Origin: Hymenoscyphus infarciens
Taxonomy: Eukaryota > Ascomycota > Leotiomycetes > Helotiales > Helotiaceae
Reading direction: 5' to 3'
NCBI GenBank assembly: GCA_001414345.1
Contig: LLCB01000405.1
Location: 1-43,398, forward strand
Length of the DNA stretch: 43,398 nt
A model generated the notes under the pieces. That model searched no databases. It was not told the origin of the DNA and saw only the letters and a list, made by a program, of their open reading frames with translations. A program made the translations under genes and the position numbers. This document shows, one piece after another, positions 22,105 to 34,921 of the stretch (the stretch's first letter is position 1; each line of letters starts with the position of its first letter).

Positions 22105-22320
22105 AAAAATACTATAGTAATATCTATAGTAACATCTATAGTAATATCTATAGTAATATCTATAACTATATCTATAACTATATCTATATCTATATCTATA
22201 ACTACATTTATAACTATATCTACAACTATATCTATAACTATATCTATAACTATCTATGATAATATCTACGATAATATCTACGACAATATCTACGACAATA
22301 TCTATAATAATAGCGAGATT
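22105..22320. repeat. 12-bp microsatellite (TATCTATAACTA / TATAGTAATATC)
   Basis: About 18 imperfect units alternate between TATAGTAATATC, TATAACTATATC and TACGATAATATC. Read on the minus strand it gives Tyr/Arg/Ser-rich or Ile/Asp/Val-rich peptides. That explains an open frame here without any need for a gene. Confidence 0.8.
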
Positions 22321-22329
22321 ATTAATAAG

Positions 22330-23500
22330 AGTAAAAAGCGATACTCTAAATATAGTATAAACAAAAAGAAAGAGAAAACTATAAGCTAATAGCTTAATTA
22401 GTAGAGATATTATTATCTTTATCAAAGTTAGGAAAAGTAGTAGGTCTATTAAAGTCTTTCTTATTCTCTTAGTAATTACAACTACTACTACGAATAGTAG
22501 TAAATTCGTTACCTCTATTCTTATTAGATAAGTTAGATAAGTTACTTAAGCCTTCTAGGTTGCTATTAGTGTTAGAGTTAATAAAGGCCTTATCTTTACC
22601 TTAGCGTCTAGCTAAAGGAAACTTATATAGTAGGATATTATTTAGTCTAAGTTCTATATACTCGACGAATATATATAAGCTATTAAAGACTAATAATATA
22701 TAAGCTAGAGTATACTTAGATAAGACGTTAATTCCACGAGTACGTAAGTTGTTAAGATATGAATAAGTTAATAATATAAGAGTAAGAACTACTTTTATTA
22801 GTATAAAGAAGGCTTTATTAATCTACGACTTATATTTAAAGTACTCTATTCTAAGCTTCGTAGCTCCGTCCTTATCTAGCTTATCTATCTTAGTAAACTA
22901 GACGTATAGAGACATAAAATAGAATATAAAGAATAACTAATAAAGCTTATAAGTATACTTAAGTATATAATAGACGCTCTTAAATATAGTATTATTAAAG
23001 TCGAGGATTAAGTAACTTTATAGTCTATTAATATTATTAGTTTATAGTTTAGTATCTCGAACGTAATTCGTTATAAATCGAGTATATCTTTTAAGAACAC
23101 GACATTTCTAATTTTTCTTATCTTATAATATCTTATATATAGTAATAAGTATAAGAAGATGCTTCACTTTAAGACGGCTATATACTAATAAACTAGGCTA
23201 ACTAATATTAAGACTCTCTAAGAAGATAATATAATACTATCTATTAGCTATTTCTAGATACTTATATATCTCCTTTTCAGAAACCGTATACTTAATAACT
23301 AATATAGCCTCGCTTATAAAGGTATTAGTAGAAGACTTCCTTAATATAGTACTAGGCTCTATAAATATAATAGTAGTATAAACAGATACTAGTATAATAT
23401 AGGCGTTAGCCTTATAGAGATATACTTTAAAAGGACGAGGATATAATAATTTCAGTCTAGTCTAGATAGTAGATAGATAAGAGTTAGAGATATAAGGACT
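22330..23500 (-). pseudogene. Decayed hypothetical protein divergent from the SNF2 gene
   Basis: One minus-strand frame runs for roughly 350 codons with only scattered TAA/TAG where Gln is likely. It includes FISEAILVIKYTVSEKEIYK near the start, a KIDKLDKDGATKLRIEYFKY stretch near 22850, LNNLRTRGINVLSKYTLAYI near 22720 and a Ser/Asn-rich C-terminus (NLEGLSNLSNLSNKNRGN) near 22530. Small, polar and hydrophobic residues alternate as in a folded protein. I do not recognise a family. The frame dissolves upstream near 23500, and no ATG is clear. It shares a short intergenic stretch with the plus-strand gene starting near 23541, so a bidirectional promoter is plausible. Confidence 0.5.
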
Positions 23501-23540
23501 ATTAGATATAGACGTATAGTGCTAGGTTACTAGTAGCAAT

Positions 23541-26500
23541 GTCTAATAAAGAGGGAATAGACGTAGTATTAGTAATAAAAGAGGTAGACGAGAGTTCGTA
23601 GTATAGCGTTATAAACTATCTCCTAAAGTAGCTATACGCGAATCTTAGGCAAAGAGAGTCTTAACTAGGCCTAGTTATATTAGAGTAGCTATAGGAGGTA
23701 TATCGTCTTCTAGGCTTATTAGGAACGATTTAGAGAACTATAAAGTATACGAGTTACTTTAGGATTATAATAGAGCTTTTAAAGGCTAAGAGTTCTAAGA
23801 TAGCGTATTTTAAGAGGTATTCTAGAATAGCGTCTTATATATAGAGCTTTAGGATTATAGTTAGGATTATAGTTAGGATTATAGTTAAGATTATAGTTAA
23901 GAATACTATAGATAGGAATACTATACTTAAGCCTTATGAGATACTTATAGAAGGCTTTATTAGATGTTAAAGAGTAAATAAGTAAGTAGTATATATAGTT
24001 TAGGTTTTAGGTAGCTTATTCTCTATTTACATACTAATTCGAGGATCTATAGATTAAATACGCTTTATAAGTTACTAAATATTAATTAACAAATACTTTT
24101 AATAAAAGTAAAAGTAATATATATACTAGTAGAGAACTTAGGATTATTAGAGAATACTTTAAAGACGATATTCTTTTAACAGCTACTATTAAGTTTATTA
24201 GTATAATTATATAAGCTATCCTTTGATTTATACTTCTTAGCTTTAGCTATAAAAGAGGTAGATTACTATAGATATTACTTTAAAAAGAGTAGGTTAGAAT
24301 TAGTAAAGTCTATACTTAGTCTACTACGCTTCTTTAATATTAAAGACATAGTAGAAGTACTACTAAATAATAAGTATATATTAAATAATATAGCTAAAGT
24401 GTCTAAAGAAGATATAATTAATAATACTAATAATATAATATTATTAAAAACGTACTTTCAACGTTTCTTCTAATATAAGTAAACGCTTAGTCGCTTTTGT
24501 ATATATAACTAATCAGGCCTACCTTTATATATTAGTATTATATCTAAGTATATATATAAGGTTATACTATACTATAAGTCAGTGCCCTAGTATATAAGAC
24601 AAGAGGTTATACTAGAATTTCAGAAGTATAGAGTAGATAAATTAAGTTAGAGTTTAATAGAACTTAAACTATATAATAGGTTATATAGTAGAAGCCTTCG
24701 TCGCTATACAAGGCTACAACGCTAGTATAAGGCTTCTAATATTATACTACTATCTATTTTAATAATATTAACGTAGATCTTGTATAATATAACCTATATA
24801 ACTTAACCTATATAATATAACCTTCTTATAAATCGAGCCTTTTATAGATATACTAACTTTAGTATCTAGAGATATAAGATTAATTACCGCTTGTTAACAC
24901 TTTATACTCTAGAGAAATAAACGCTAGTATAAGTTAATAGCTCTATAAATAGAGATAAAGCTAACTAGCTTATACCTAGATCGAATATTCCTAAGTATTA
25001 ATTTTTCTACTCTACTCTAATCTAATCTATGATATTTTACCTATATAACCTACGATATATAGAAGCCTTTCTTAATTTAACTCTACTATTATACTAACTT
25101 TATTTATAGATTATACTACCTAAGACTACGTCTCTTCTAAAACTAAAGCTAAAGCTATAGTTACTACTCTAAAACGTATCTAAGTATAAGGTAACTCTTA
25201 GAAATAGTCTAGCTATATCTTATAAGATTACTATACTAGCTCTAAGTAGTATTAATTATATAACTAGCTACCTAGTATAAGATCGCTTAGCTACCTATAA
25301 TAGTCTTTATTATATAAAGTAGCTTAGATTAAATTCTAAGAAGATACTAGACAAATAGATAGAGAGTTTAATATTTATACTAATCTAAAAGCTATATTAT
25401 TACTACTATATTAAGCTACGTCTATTATATAATAAAACGATAGATAGTAAAAGAAAGAAAAATAAAGCGTCTAAAAAAGCCTAAGGTCTTATATTAAAGG
25501 CTATTTAATAGCAGTTTATAGCTAGTAAAGCTTATAAAGTATATATCTATACTATAAAGGACCTAAATACTAAGAGCTAGAAGGAGATTAATTAGACAGC
25601 GTATATATTATACTTATTATATAAGAAAAACATCTACTATTAGAAGAGTGTTTTCTTTAAGACTTAATTATCGTAGTTAAAGACAGATAAACGCTTATAG
25701 TATACTATTTAAAGAATAATTATCCTAGTAGGTAAGGTACTTAACTACTTAAAAGACTCTTCTAGTATATAGTTTATTAATCCGCTTTTACTAGTTATTC
25801 TAAAGAAACCTCGTATGTAAACTATCTTAGAAGTAGCTATTAAAGTAGGTATATTATTATTAGAATCACTATTAAAGCATAGTAAGAGTAAGTTAGAGAT
25901 AGAAGTATTAAAGCCTCTCTCTAAACCCTCGTAATTACTAGTAGATAACGTAGTTAGAGATAGAGATAAAGATAGAGATAAGAATAAGAGTAAAGATAAT
26001 CCTTTTTAAGATATAAAAGAAGAATAGAATAAGGTATTATCTCTACTTAAGAAGTTATTAGCTACTAAGAACGTAGATAATCTAATAGATTCTACTATAT
26101 TCTATAGTTAGTATATACTTACTCTTAAAGTTAGTAGTATATATAATAGCGAGTTTGCTTTAAAAGATCTAAGATCTTAACTACTACTAGATCTAAAAGC
26201 TACTACTAATAAGTATAATATTATATAAATAGTATAGGATTTAGTATTAGAAAACTTCCTATATAAGGTTACTATATCTCTACTCTTTATAGACGCTACT
26301 ACTATTAATAAGTTTAATAATTTAAACTAACTACTTAATAATATAGATTACTAGCTAGACGATTATTATAATATATATAAATATTATAATCTTAACTTTT
26401 AAGCCTCTTACTTCTCTAATATATCTATTTTATAACTTTTATCTACTTAGTAGATTACTACTATCTTCTAATTCTTTTATATTCTTAACTTATTTAATAG

Positions 26501-28700
26501 CCTAATACGTAGTATACTATTATATAATACTACTAGATTAGGAAAGACTTATACTATAATTAGTATTATACTTAAGGTTTATAGAAGGCTCTCTTATAAT
26601 AATAGTTAAATACTAATAAGAATAGAGCTATAAAATTCATAAGAATAAATATATAGTATACTTACGTCTTAAGTAATAGTAAAAGTAATAATATAAGGAA
26701 ATTAATTAGTAAGCTAACCTTAGAGTCTTAGTTAACTACCTATCTAAGCTTAAATATATTTATAAATAGAAACTATATCTAATCTTTTACCTTACTAATA
26801 TAATATTAATATAAGTAGCGACAATTATATAAGTAGCTTCTAAGTTTACTATATATACGTATTATAGAGATAGACGTATAACTAATTTTAGTACTTTATT
26901 CTATGTTCCTAGAATTATAGTACTTATAAAGAACTATTTAATATTTAATATTATCTTATTAGAAAATAGCTATATAATTATTATTACTTCTTTATAGACG
27001 TATATAACATGTTATAAACTAGTAAAGTTAAAGAAAGTATAGTGCGTAGAGAGTTAAGATAAAGAGAACGTTATTAAAGCCTTTAACTACTAAGATCTTA
27101 ATATAAGCTTTTCCTTATATAGTAAATAGTAAGAGATCTATATTAATAAAGCTTATCTTATTAAAAACTCTCTTATAAGTCTATCTCTATCTATTAAATA
27201 GACTAGTTATAAGACTAACTACTATATAACTATATTAGCTCTTTTTAATTTAGTCTTAGATTAGAATAGCTATATAGAGATATTCTTAGTTAAAAATAAG
27301 CTCTAGTTAGAAGTAAATTTATTAACTTAGAGTATTAATAAAGTAACTAACTCTTTTACTTTAAATAATAATAATCTAGCTATTATCTTATATCTTATAT
27401 CTTAAGTAAGTTATAAATAGCTTAATAATAAAGACGTTACTAGTACTAAGAACTAAGGCTTATATCTCTATACTATTTTCTATTTAATTATAATTTAGTA
27501 GATATATATATCTACTAACTCTAGTAAACTAAATAAGGTTATTAAATAGTCTATTATAAACAAATACGTTTAGATTCTTAAGTATGCTTTTACTAATAAA
27601 GAATAGAAGATTTATAATAATACCTCTCTTATTTATATTAAAGAACTTATATTCCTACTTAAGAATAGACGTATTAGTTAGAACTAGAAGTATTATTATA
27701 TACTTATTCTTCTCTTTATATAGCTTAGCTTTAAGTTTTATAATAATAAGTTCCTTACTAGTAGCCTACCTTAGTAGAAGACTTCTACTAATCTTCTATA
27801 TAATATTCTTAAAGTTAGCTATAATAGTACTATTACTACTAGAGAGTAACTATTATATATAATACTAGATAAAGATAATATATATAGTTAGTTAGCTAGC
27901 TTATATCTTAGTATACCTAAGATCTATATATAGCTCTATATCTTTACTAAATTAGTTATTCTTTATAAGAAGAAGATTATTATATTTATTATAATACTAG
28001 TAATATAAATACTATTACTTATTATCTATTATGCTTTATATATTAGTACTAGTTATTATTCTTTAGACTATAGCTTAGCTAAGTATAAGGAGATTATTAA
28101 GTAATTTAATAAGTGTATAAATAAGTATATAGTGTTTCTTAGTAGTTATACTATTAATAGTATGTTAATTAACTTATAGAAATATATATATTATCTCTAA
28201 TAGTTTAATCTATCTTTTAATATAGATACTAATATCTAAGAGAATAGTAGGATCTTATATATAAGTTAAACTTAAGACGTTGAGGTCTTCTATATATATG
28301 TTATAAATACTATATATGATATAGTGATATATAATAATATCTAAAAGGCGATCTTTAGCTATATTATTAAATTAAATATTAATATTACTTAAGACTTAAT
28401 CTAGAGCTCTCTTAATCTTAAATCGACTTATGTTATTAATAATTACTATATTATTAATAGACTTCTATTATCTAAAAGCAATTCTTATATATCTGCTAAT
28501 ACATAGTCTATTAGTCTAGTCTTTCTTATAGAATATATTATTTATATATAAGATAACGTTACTATAAAGTTTAAGAATAAGAAGAGTAAGTAGGATCCTA
28601 AGAATCTCGATTTCTATATTAAGATTAAGAAACTATTTAGTAATAATAATATAGATATATAGTTAGTAGAAACCTTATAGTAATAGTGTTATATAAGTAG
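23541..28700 (+). pseudogene. Decayed SNF2-family helicase/ATPase with long N-terminal extension
   Basis: A plausible start ATGTCTAATAAAGAGGG lies near 23541, followed by MSNKEGIDVV. An N-terminal part has repeated DYS units (23855-23900). The SNF2 module begins near 26430: LLYNTTRLGKT (26517-26549) stands for the Walker A form GLGKT, INKAYLIKN (27139-27168) for the DEAH-type VDEAHliKN, and the C-terminal lobe gives IIKQFNK near 28095, a LINLQ segment near 28170 (family GlNLq) and RILYIS.TQDVEV near 28240-28275 (family RihRiGQ). Such proteins remodel chromatin or translocate on DNA. Whether the 23541-26400 part is the same polypeptide is inferred from strand and spacing. RIP stops are throughout; a few frame changes are likely. 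It is non-functional. Confidence 0.72.
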
Positions 28701-28721
28701 GATTTATTATATAAGTAGAAT

Positions 28722-28815
28722 TTTCTTTTCTCTTTTTTTCTATTATCTCTCTTCTTTTCTTTTATTATTTCTCTTCTTTTTTTTCTATTATCTCTTTTCT
28801 TTTCTTTTATTCTTT
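28722..28815. promoter_or_regulatory. Polypyrimidine intergenic tract
   Basis: Runs of TTTTCTTTTCTCTTTTTTTC with CTATTATCTCT repeats lie between the end of the SNF2 frame and the next plus-strand frame. CT-rich tracts are common in fungal promoters, and a tract without CpA is immune to RIP. The assignment is tentative. Confidence 0.35.
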
Positions 28816-29349
28816 AGCTACTAATATATAATATTATTTTATTTTATCTTTAGCTAGATAATACTATAGATAACGTACTATTTTCTTTCTATAATATTAT
28901 AGATACTTCTTTTTTATTATATTAAGATTTATAAAAGAGTTTTTATTTCTTAATATTATAAAATAGAGTATTATAATAATACTTAGCCTTTAAAAGAAGA
29001 CTTCTATATATTATTATCTTTTTTCATTTATAAGAGGTTTTTATAAAAGCTAAGTTATAGTTACTTTACTTATTAATAAAAGTAAATTTTTATTCTTATA
29101 GATTATAAATAGGTTATTAATAAATAATAATACTACTTAAAAAATCCAACGTATATTTTCTTAGAATCTATACTATTAGAATATTAATTATTTTAGCTAA
29201 GTAGAGCTAGAGCTCTATTACTCTCTTAATATTACTATAGTTAATACCTCGAACTTTATTATTATACTACGTACACTAATATTATAATAATTAACTATAG
29301 TTTATAGATCTAATAATAATTAATTAGTAGTACTATATATACTCGTACA
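28816..29349. other. AT-rich spacer or 5' part of the next decayed gene
   Basis: I see no domain here. Short plus-strand frames exist, but none joins clearly with the long frame that begins near 29350. Confidence 0.35.
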
Positions 29350-32300
29350 ACGTTAACTTCTCTCTAGAAGTAGCTAATTTACAAGGCTACTAATATTAGA
29401 CGATTACGATAAATCTATAAATAAATCTACTAACAATAGATCTACTAATAATAGATCTACTAATAATAGATCTACTAACGATAGATCTACTAATAATAGA
29501 TTTACTAACGATAGATCTATCTATAATAGATCTGTCTACGATAGATCTACTTATAATAGATCTACTTATAATAGATCTACTTATAATAGATCTATCTATA
29601 ATAGATCTACTAATATACTATAAAGTAACCTTTAAGATTAGTCTTAATCTTATAAATACTACTTTCTATATACTCTCTTATAATCTTATTTATATATAAT
29701 AGATATTAATAAATATAGTAGGTTTAAAGCAGCTTTAGACACGTTATAAGAGATAGAACTTATACTAGATAGAGTAGGAAAAATAAGTAATATTATATAT
29801 TATAAACCCTATAATAAAGATCTTTCTAGTAGTAAGAAAGGTCTTATCTATTTATTATAAAAATCTCTAATATATAATATTAAGGATACTAATCTATTAA
29901 ATTTACTATTAGTAGTAATAGAGAGATTATAAACAGCTTTAAATACTTGTAATAATATTAACTACTCTCTATATACTAATAATATATTAGACTCTTTTAT
30001 ATAAATAGATAACCTTCTAAGTAATTCTTATAATATATTAAACTACGAAACTATTCTTATAATAGCTATATCTTAGAAAGATTATATTATAGATTTAATA
30101 GATTTAGAAGAAGAAGAATATAATTACTCTACTCTTAATAAATATTATACTAAGCTAAATATATAATAGAATAGTATAGAACTAAGTAGTGATAAAGAGA
30201 GTATAGAAGCCTTTAACTAACTCTACCTTATATAACTTTTAGTATCTTATACTTTACTATTATCTAATCTATTATATAATCTAGATATTAAAGTAGTATT
30301 TATAAAAATAAGTAATAAACTATTATTAATTTTTTATACTACTTTTACTTTTTAGTATAAATAGTTCTTAATATTCTATAAAGATTATTATTAGCTAAAA
30401 GAGGTATAGATAATAATAGATAAGATAAAGCCTTTTTTAAGAATAAATATAAATAAAAAAGCTAAGTACTAACTACTAATAAAGCTAGATACTCTTAAGC
30501 ATATACTTTGTACTTAAATTCCTATAATCTATATATAGTATAAGCTTATTATAGTTAAGGTTAAGAAGAACCTAACACTCCTAAGTAGTTAAAAGGTTAG
30601 TAAAAGAACTAAATATAAGAAAAAGATTAAAATAGAATAGAAGGTATAGTACTATTAGTATAATACTATTAACCTTTCTACTAAGATATTAAGTACTATA
30701 GAAATAACTATAAAGATATATTTCAATATAGTAGAATATATAAACGAATCTCTTAAATTTTAGCACTCTCTCTTCTAAGGTTCTTTAGTCTTAACTATAT
30801 CTAGTAAATTTATATATACTCTTAATAGCTAGATTATTATCTTAGAGGATATTATTCTATTTACTTCTTATTAGTTATTTAATAGTATTAACTTCGCTAC
30901 TAGACATATAATATTCATTAGATAAGATTACTAATTAAGAACTACTATACCTAATAAGATTATTTTATATATCTAATCTATTACTTCTACTCTACGAATT
31001 TAATAGAAGTTTAATAGGTTTAATTATTTAGCTAGTAGTAGCTTATAGAAACTCGTCCTAATCTAATAATATATATATATTACTAAGAGTGTTATAGTAA
31101 CCTATATATCTGTAGAAATAGATTAGAAGTTTAATTCTAAAAACTAGTCTACTTATTATAAAATTAATCCTAATAATAAGAAAGACTTCTTTATATAATA
31201 TATAGTTAGTCTTATATTAAATACTATATATAAAGCTATATAGTTTACTTATCTAATATATAGTAAGCTAGAAGTGCTTATATTTAGATATAATACTATT
31301 AAGGCTTTTATATATATATCGTAGAAATGTATATTCTTACTCTTAATCCTTTTTATTAATAATTTTAGAGTCTATAGAAATATATACCAGGTGTTAAAAG
31401 GATTTTATATTATACTAGCTTTATTACTATACTATAATTACTAGAAACTAGCTAATAAGTTTACTCTTACTCTTAGGCCTTATAAGTCTATACTTATTAA
31501 TATATATTATAATATATAAAGCAACTTAGATCGCCTTACTTAAGAGATTATAGTTATAATCTAAGAAGATAAGGTAATAGTAAAAGGCTTCTCTATTATA
31601 CTTACTAGTAATATACCTTAAATAGCTAATCTCTTAAGATTCATAAGATATAATACTATTTATAGTTACTATATATATTTTATTATAACTAACAAACAAA
31701 ATAATTTAAACTTTACTAGCTATAATTACTATTACTTTAATACTATTTTTTTATAAGATCAAGGCTATTAAATCTAGAATAGTAAGAAGTATATAACCTT
31801 CTTCTTATAACTTAGAATAAGAGATAAAACACTATTAATTCTTATTATTATCTCTTATCTTAACCTAATCCTTAGCTACAGATATAATATCTCTTATTCT
31901 AAGTAGAAAAGTATTAGATAGATTCTACTTAAAGTTTTACTTATTAACATCTTTACTTAAGACAGTATAGTAGAATTTATTAAGTATATATAAGAATTCC
32001 CTTTCTTATCTAATTAACTATATATTTAAAGCCTATTACATCTTTTTTTATAATTACTATTAAAGATAGAGAGAGCTCTCTTTATCCTTCTATTAATTCT
32101 ATAGTACTATAAATAGAAGACTTAGTTTAAGCTAAGTTTCCTTTAAGTAGTTTCTCGTCTTATTAATAATAATAATAATAATACTAATAAGAATCTATAT
32201 AACCTACTATCTAATTATACTTAGTAATATACTTTATATAGTTTATACTCTCTTCTTTACTATTACTAATACTATATATAGTACTAGCTTATAACTTTAT

Positions 32301-34080
32301 TATTATAATCCCTACTAAATTAAATATTCTATTAAAGAAGCTTATTCTACTTATCTATTAATTATTAGTTATACTAAGCATACTAAGAGAGAGAAGAAAG
32401 TAACTACTAGACCTAGACCTAGAGATAACAAAGAAGCTATTTACACTACTATCTAGTAATATATTACTAAGGTAGAAGCTCTTAATATAGACTCTAAAAA
32501 AGAGGACAAAGGTAAAGCAAAGAGTAATACTAATTTACTATTCTTCCTAGATATCTTATTAATACTACTACGTTATATTAAGAAACTCTCTAATCTTACC
32601 TCTAACACGTTCTTACTATTCCTAATAAGCTCTAGTTATCTTCTAATTACTATATATACACTATCTAATAAGGCTAAGAATAATAGTCTTATACTTTAGA
32701 GTAATATTAAATTAGACAATAGTAGAAGCCTTTCTTAATCTCTATCTCTACTACTCTTACTCTAATATAGCTATCTTATTACACTACTATTACTAGGTAG
32801 AAAGAAGAAAAAGAAGCTAGGATTAAGTAAATAGAATAAGTATTAGAAGCTCTCTAACTTCTATATTAGTATTTACCTTACCTAGAATACTAATAAATAT
32901 AGTTATATTATAAATATTAATATCCTTATAAATAAGCTTAAATATATATAGGTATCCCTTCTCTATATAATATATTTCTAATATATTATAAATAGTAAAA
33001 GAAATAGGTAGATATAGTATCTCTCTTAAACCTTATAGCATATCTCTTTATAAAAGATAATATAGAATAGTTAATATAAGTAGGAATTAGAGAGTTATAG
33101 TTAAAAGACTTCTTTAAACTTAAATAAGATATTATAAATATAAAAGCTATATACCCTTAACTTATTAATACCTTTATCTCTCTTTTTAAAAGAACTAATC
33201 TTAAAGTAGAAGATATAAGTAGTATGAAAATATAAGAGAATAGCTTATATATAATAGTAAGAGCAGATAAGAAGAGCTATATTATTAAAAGTATTATTAT
33301 AGATATATATAATATTATTAAATCTAGTAACCTGTTCTTAATAGAAGACAATATTAAGTTTAGAGTATAATTAGTAGAAGCCTTTACTAGAGAGTATAAT
33401 CTAGGCTATATATTCTTTATAGTTAATAACTATATCTACTAGTACTAACAACTCTCTTTTATATTTAATACTTATTACTAGATATTTAATATTAGTAACT
33501 TTATTATTTTAAACAATATTATATACTATATATACTAAGTTATTATTATAATATTTAATAAAAAAAGGTATATATTTCTTTTATTTAATACTCTAAACGT
33601 AGTAAGTATATTAGATCTAGTACTAGAGATAAATACATATATAATAATAAATATAGTAGTAATAAGAGGTCTTACAACTATAATAAAGTATAAGGAATAC
33701 TTAATTCTAGTGCTAAAAGATAGACCTTAGACTAAACAATAGCTTAAGTAACTTTAATACTAGAGACAAAAATTCTTCTTAGAGTACTATTAGAATATAG
33801 ACTTTATATAATTCTACTTTTATTAAAACCTTCCTCGATTCTCCTCTTATTAAAACCTTTCTCTAATACTTCTATATAATCCTTGATCCTTCTCTTATTA
33901 AAACCTTACTCTAATGCTTCTATATAATCCTCGATTCTATTGTCGAAACCTTTCTCTAATACTTCTATATAATTCTTAATTCTCTTATTAAAACTTTTAT
34001 TAGATACTTTCTTATATCCTTTCTTATATTACTTAAGGTATTAGATACTACTATTATATTTTCTTCTATAGCTTAATAAA
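29350..34080 (+). pseudogene. Very large decayed protein of unknown function, downstream of SNF2
   Basis: One plus-strand frame can be followed from the DRSTN-type repeats (29416-29613) through at least 30630 with only TAA/TAG interruptions and no frameshift. Coherent coding-like sequence continues to about 34080, though I did not prove one frame across it. Seen residues include an acidic DLIDLEEEEYN segment (near 30090), a basic KVSKRTKYKKKIKIE stretch (near 30590), a poly-Asn run (about 32165) and repeated SYQNL/LLYNP motifs near 33830-33940. It could exceed 1,500 residues. I recognise no catalytic family. Same strand and spacing suggest co-mobilisation or joint function with the SNF2 gene, but this is inference. 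Confidence 0.5.
29416..29613 (+). repeat. 15-bp coding minisatellite (AATAGATCTACTAAY)
   Basis: About 13 units encode NRSTN/DRSTN/YNRST pentapeptides in frame with the large protein. Variation is mostly at third positions or C/T changes. Confidence 0.85.
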
Positions 34081-34084
34081 TAAA

Positions 34085-34479
34085 TATATAATAGTATTAT
34101 AATAGATTTCTAACTACTAGCTTAGTATAGTAGATAAGGGTTCTATAAAAGGTTTTCTATTAAGTAACCTAAGCTAGGGAATGATATAATAGCCTTAGTA
34201 TAGTATATAAGAATATATATTCGATATTTATAGGTAGGTTTATTATAGTACGCTAGGGATTAGGAGTTTAGCTAGTATAAGGTTAAGACGTGAAGTAGCG
34301 CGTAGGTAAGGTAATACGAGTGAATTTGGCTACTAGCTAGCGTCTAATAAATAGCGAATAAATTAAATTACTTCGACTTTGATTTAAGTATAGTCTAAAA
34401 GTGATTTGAGTATAGCCTAAAAGTGATTTAACTATAACTCTAATCTATTAATAATAGTTAATATAATATTAATACTATA
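34085..34479. other. Lightly mutated spacer with 24-bp repeats
   Basis: This stretch keeps more TpG and CpG than its surroundings (for example GACGTGAAGTAGCGCG near 34290). At 34375-34440 a unit of about 24 bp, AAGTATAGTCTAAAAGTGATTT, recurs three times. It may be an end of the SNF2-bearing block or another element. No gene is visible. Confidence 0.45.
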
Positions 34480-34919
34480 CTAGTACTAATCTAACGAAGG
34501 TTCTAAACCAGTTCTAAACCTATCTAACGAAGGTTCTAAACTAGTTTAGAACTATTTATACAAAGTTAACTCTAGATTAGATACGTTTAAGGTATTATAG
34601 ATTAAGAAACTAATTTAGCTCTCTTTTAGACCTAGCTCTAAATCGGTTCTAAAGCGGCTTTAAACAGCTCTAAACTAGTAGAACCTCTCTAAACTAGTTC
34701 TAAACCGGCTCCGAACTAGTAGAACCCCTCTAAACCAGTTCTAAACCAGTTCCAAACTAGTTCTAAATTAGTTCTGAATCGGTTCTGAACTAATAGAACC
34801 ACTCTAATACTAATCCGACCCTTAGTCGACCTTAATTCAAACCGGAGTCGAATCAGAGTCGAATCGGAGTCGAATTAGAGTCGAATTAGTGTTAAGCAAA
34901 TAGTAGTTCAGTAGTATAG
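34480..34919 (-). mobile_element. Type 2 element, terminal fragment
   Basis: The end ...AGTAGTTCAGTAGTATAG followed by a TA at 34920-34921 is the type 2 left terminus in minus orientation. The body is the 11-bp AACTAGTTCTA/AACCGGTTCTA array and AATCGGAGTCG repeats. Core and opposite end are missing. The insertion lies in the second copia's gag-pol. Confidence 0.75.
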
Positions 34920-34921
34920 TA

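Noticed and set aside
22090..22425. 111-codon minus-strand frame rich in Tyr, Arg, Ser and Ile
   Set aside because: The 12-bp microsatellite at 22105-22320 explains most of it. Only the first codons overlap the decayed divergent gene.
27584..27862. 92-codon hydrophobic frame suggesting a membrane protein
   Set aside because: It lies inside the SNF2 region in another frame; AT-rich codons give Ile/Leu/Tyr runs by composition.
28870..34080. Minus-strand copia pol expected left of the second gag
   Set aside because: The coherent decayed frame here is on the plus strand and lacks RT, integrase or RNase H motifs.
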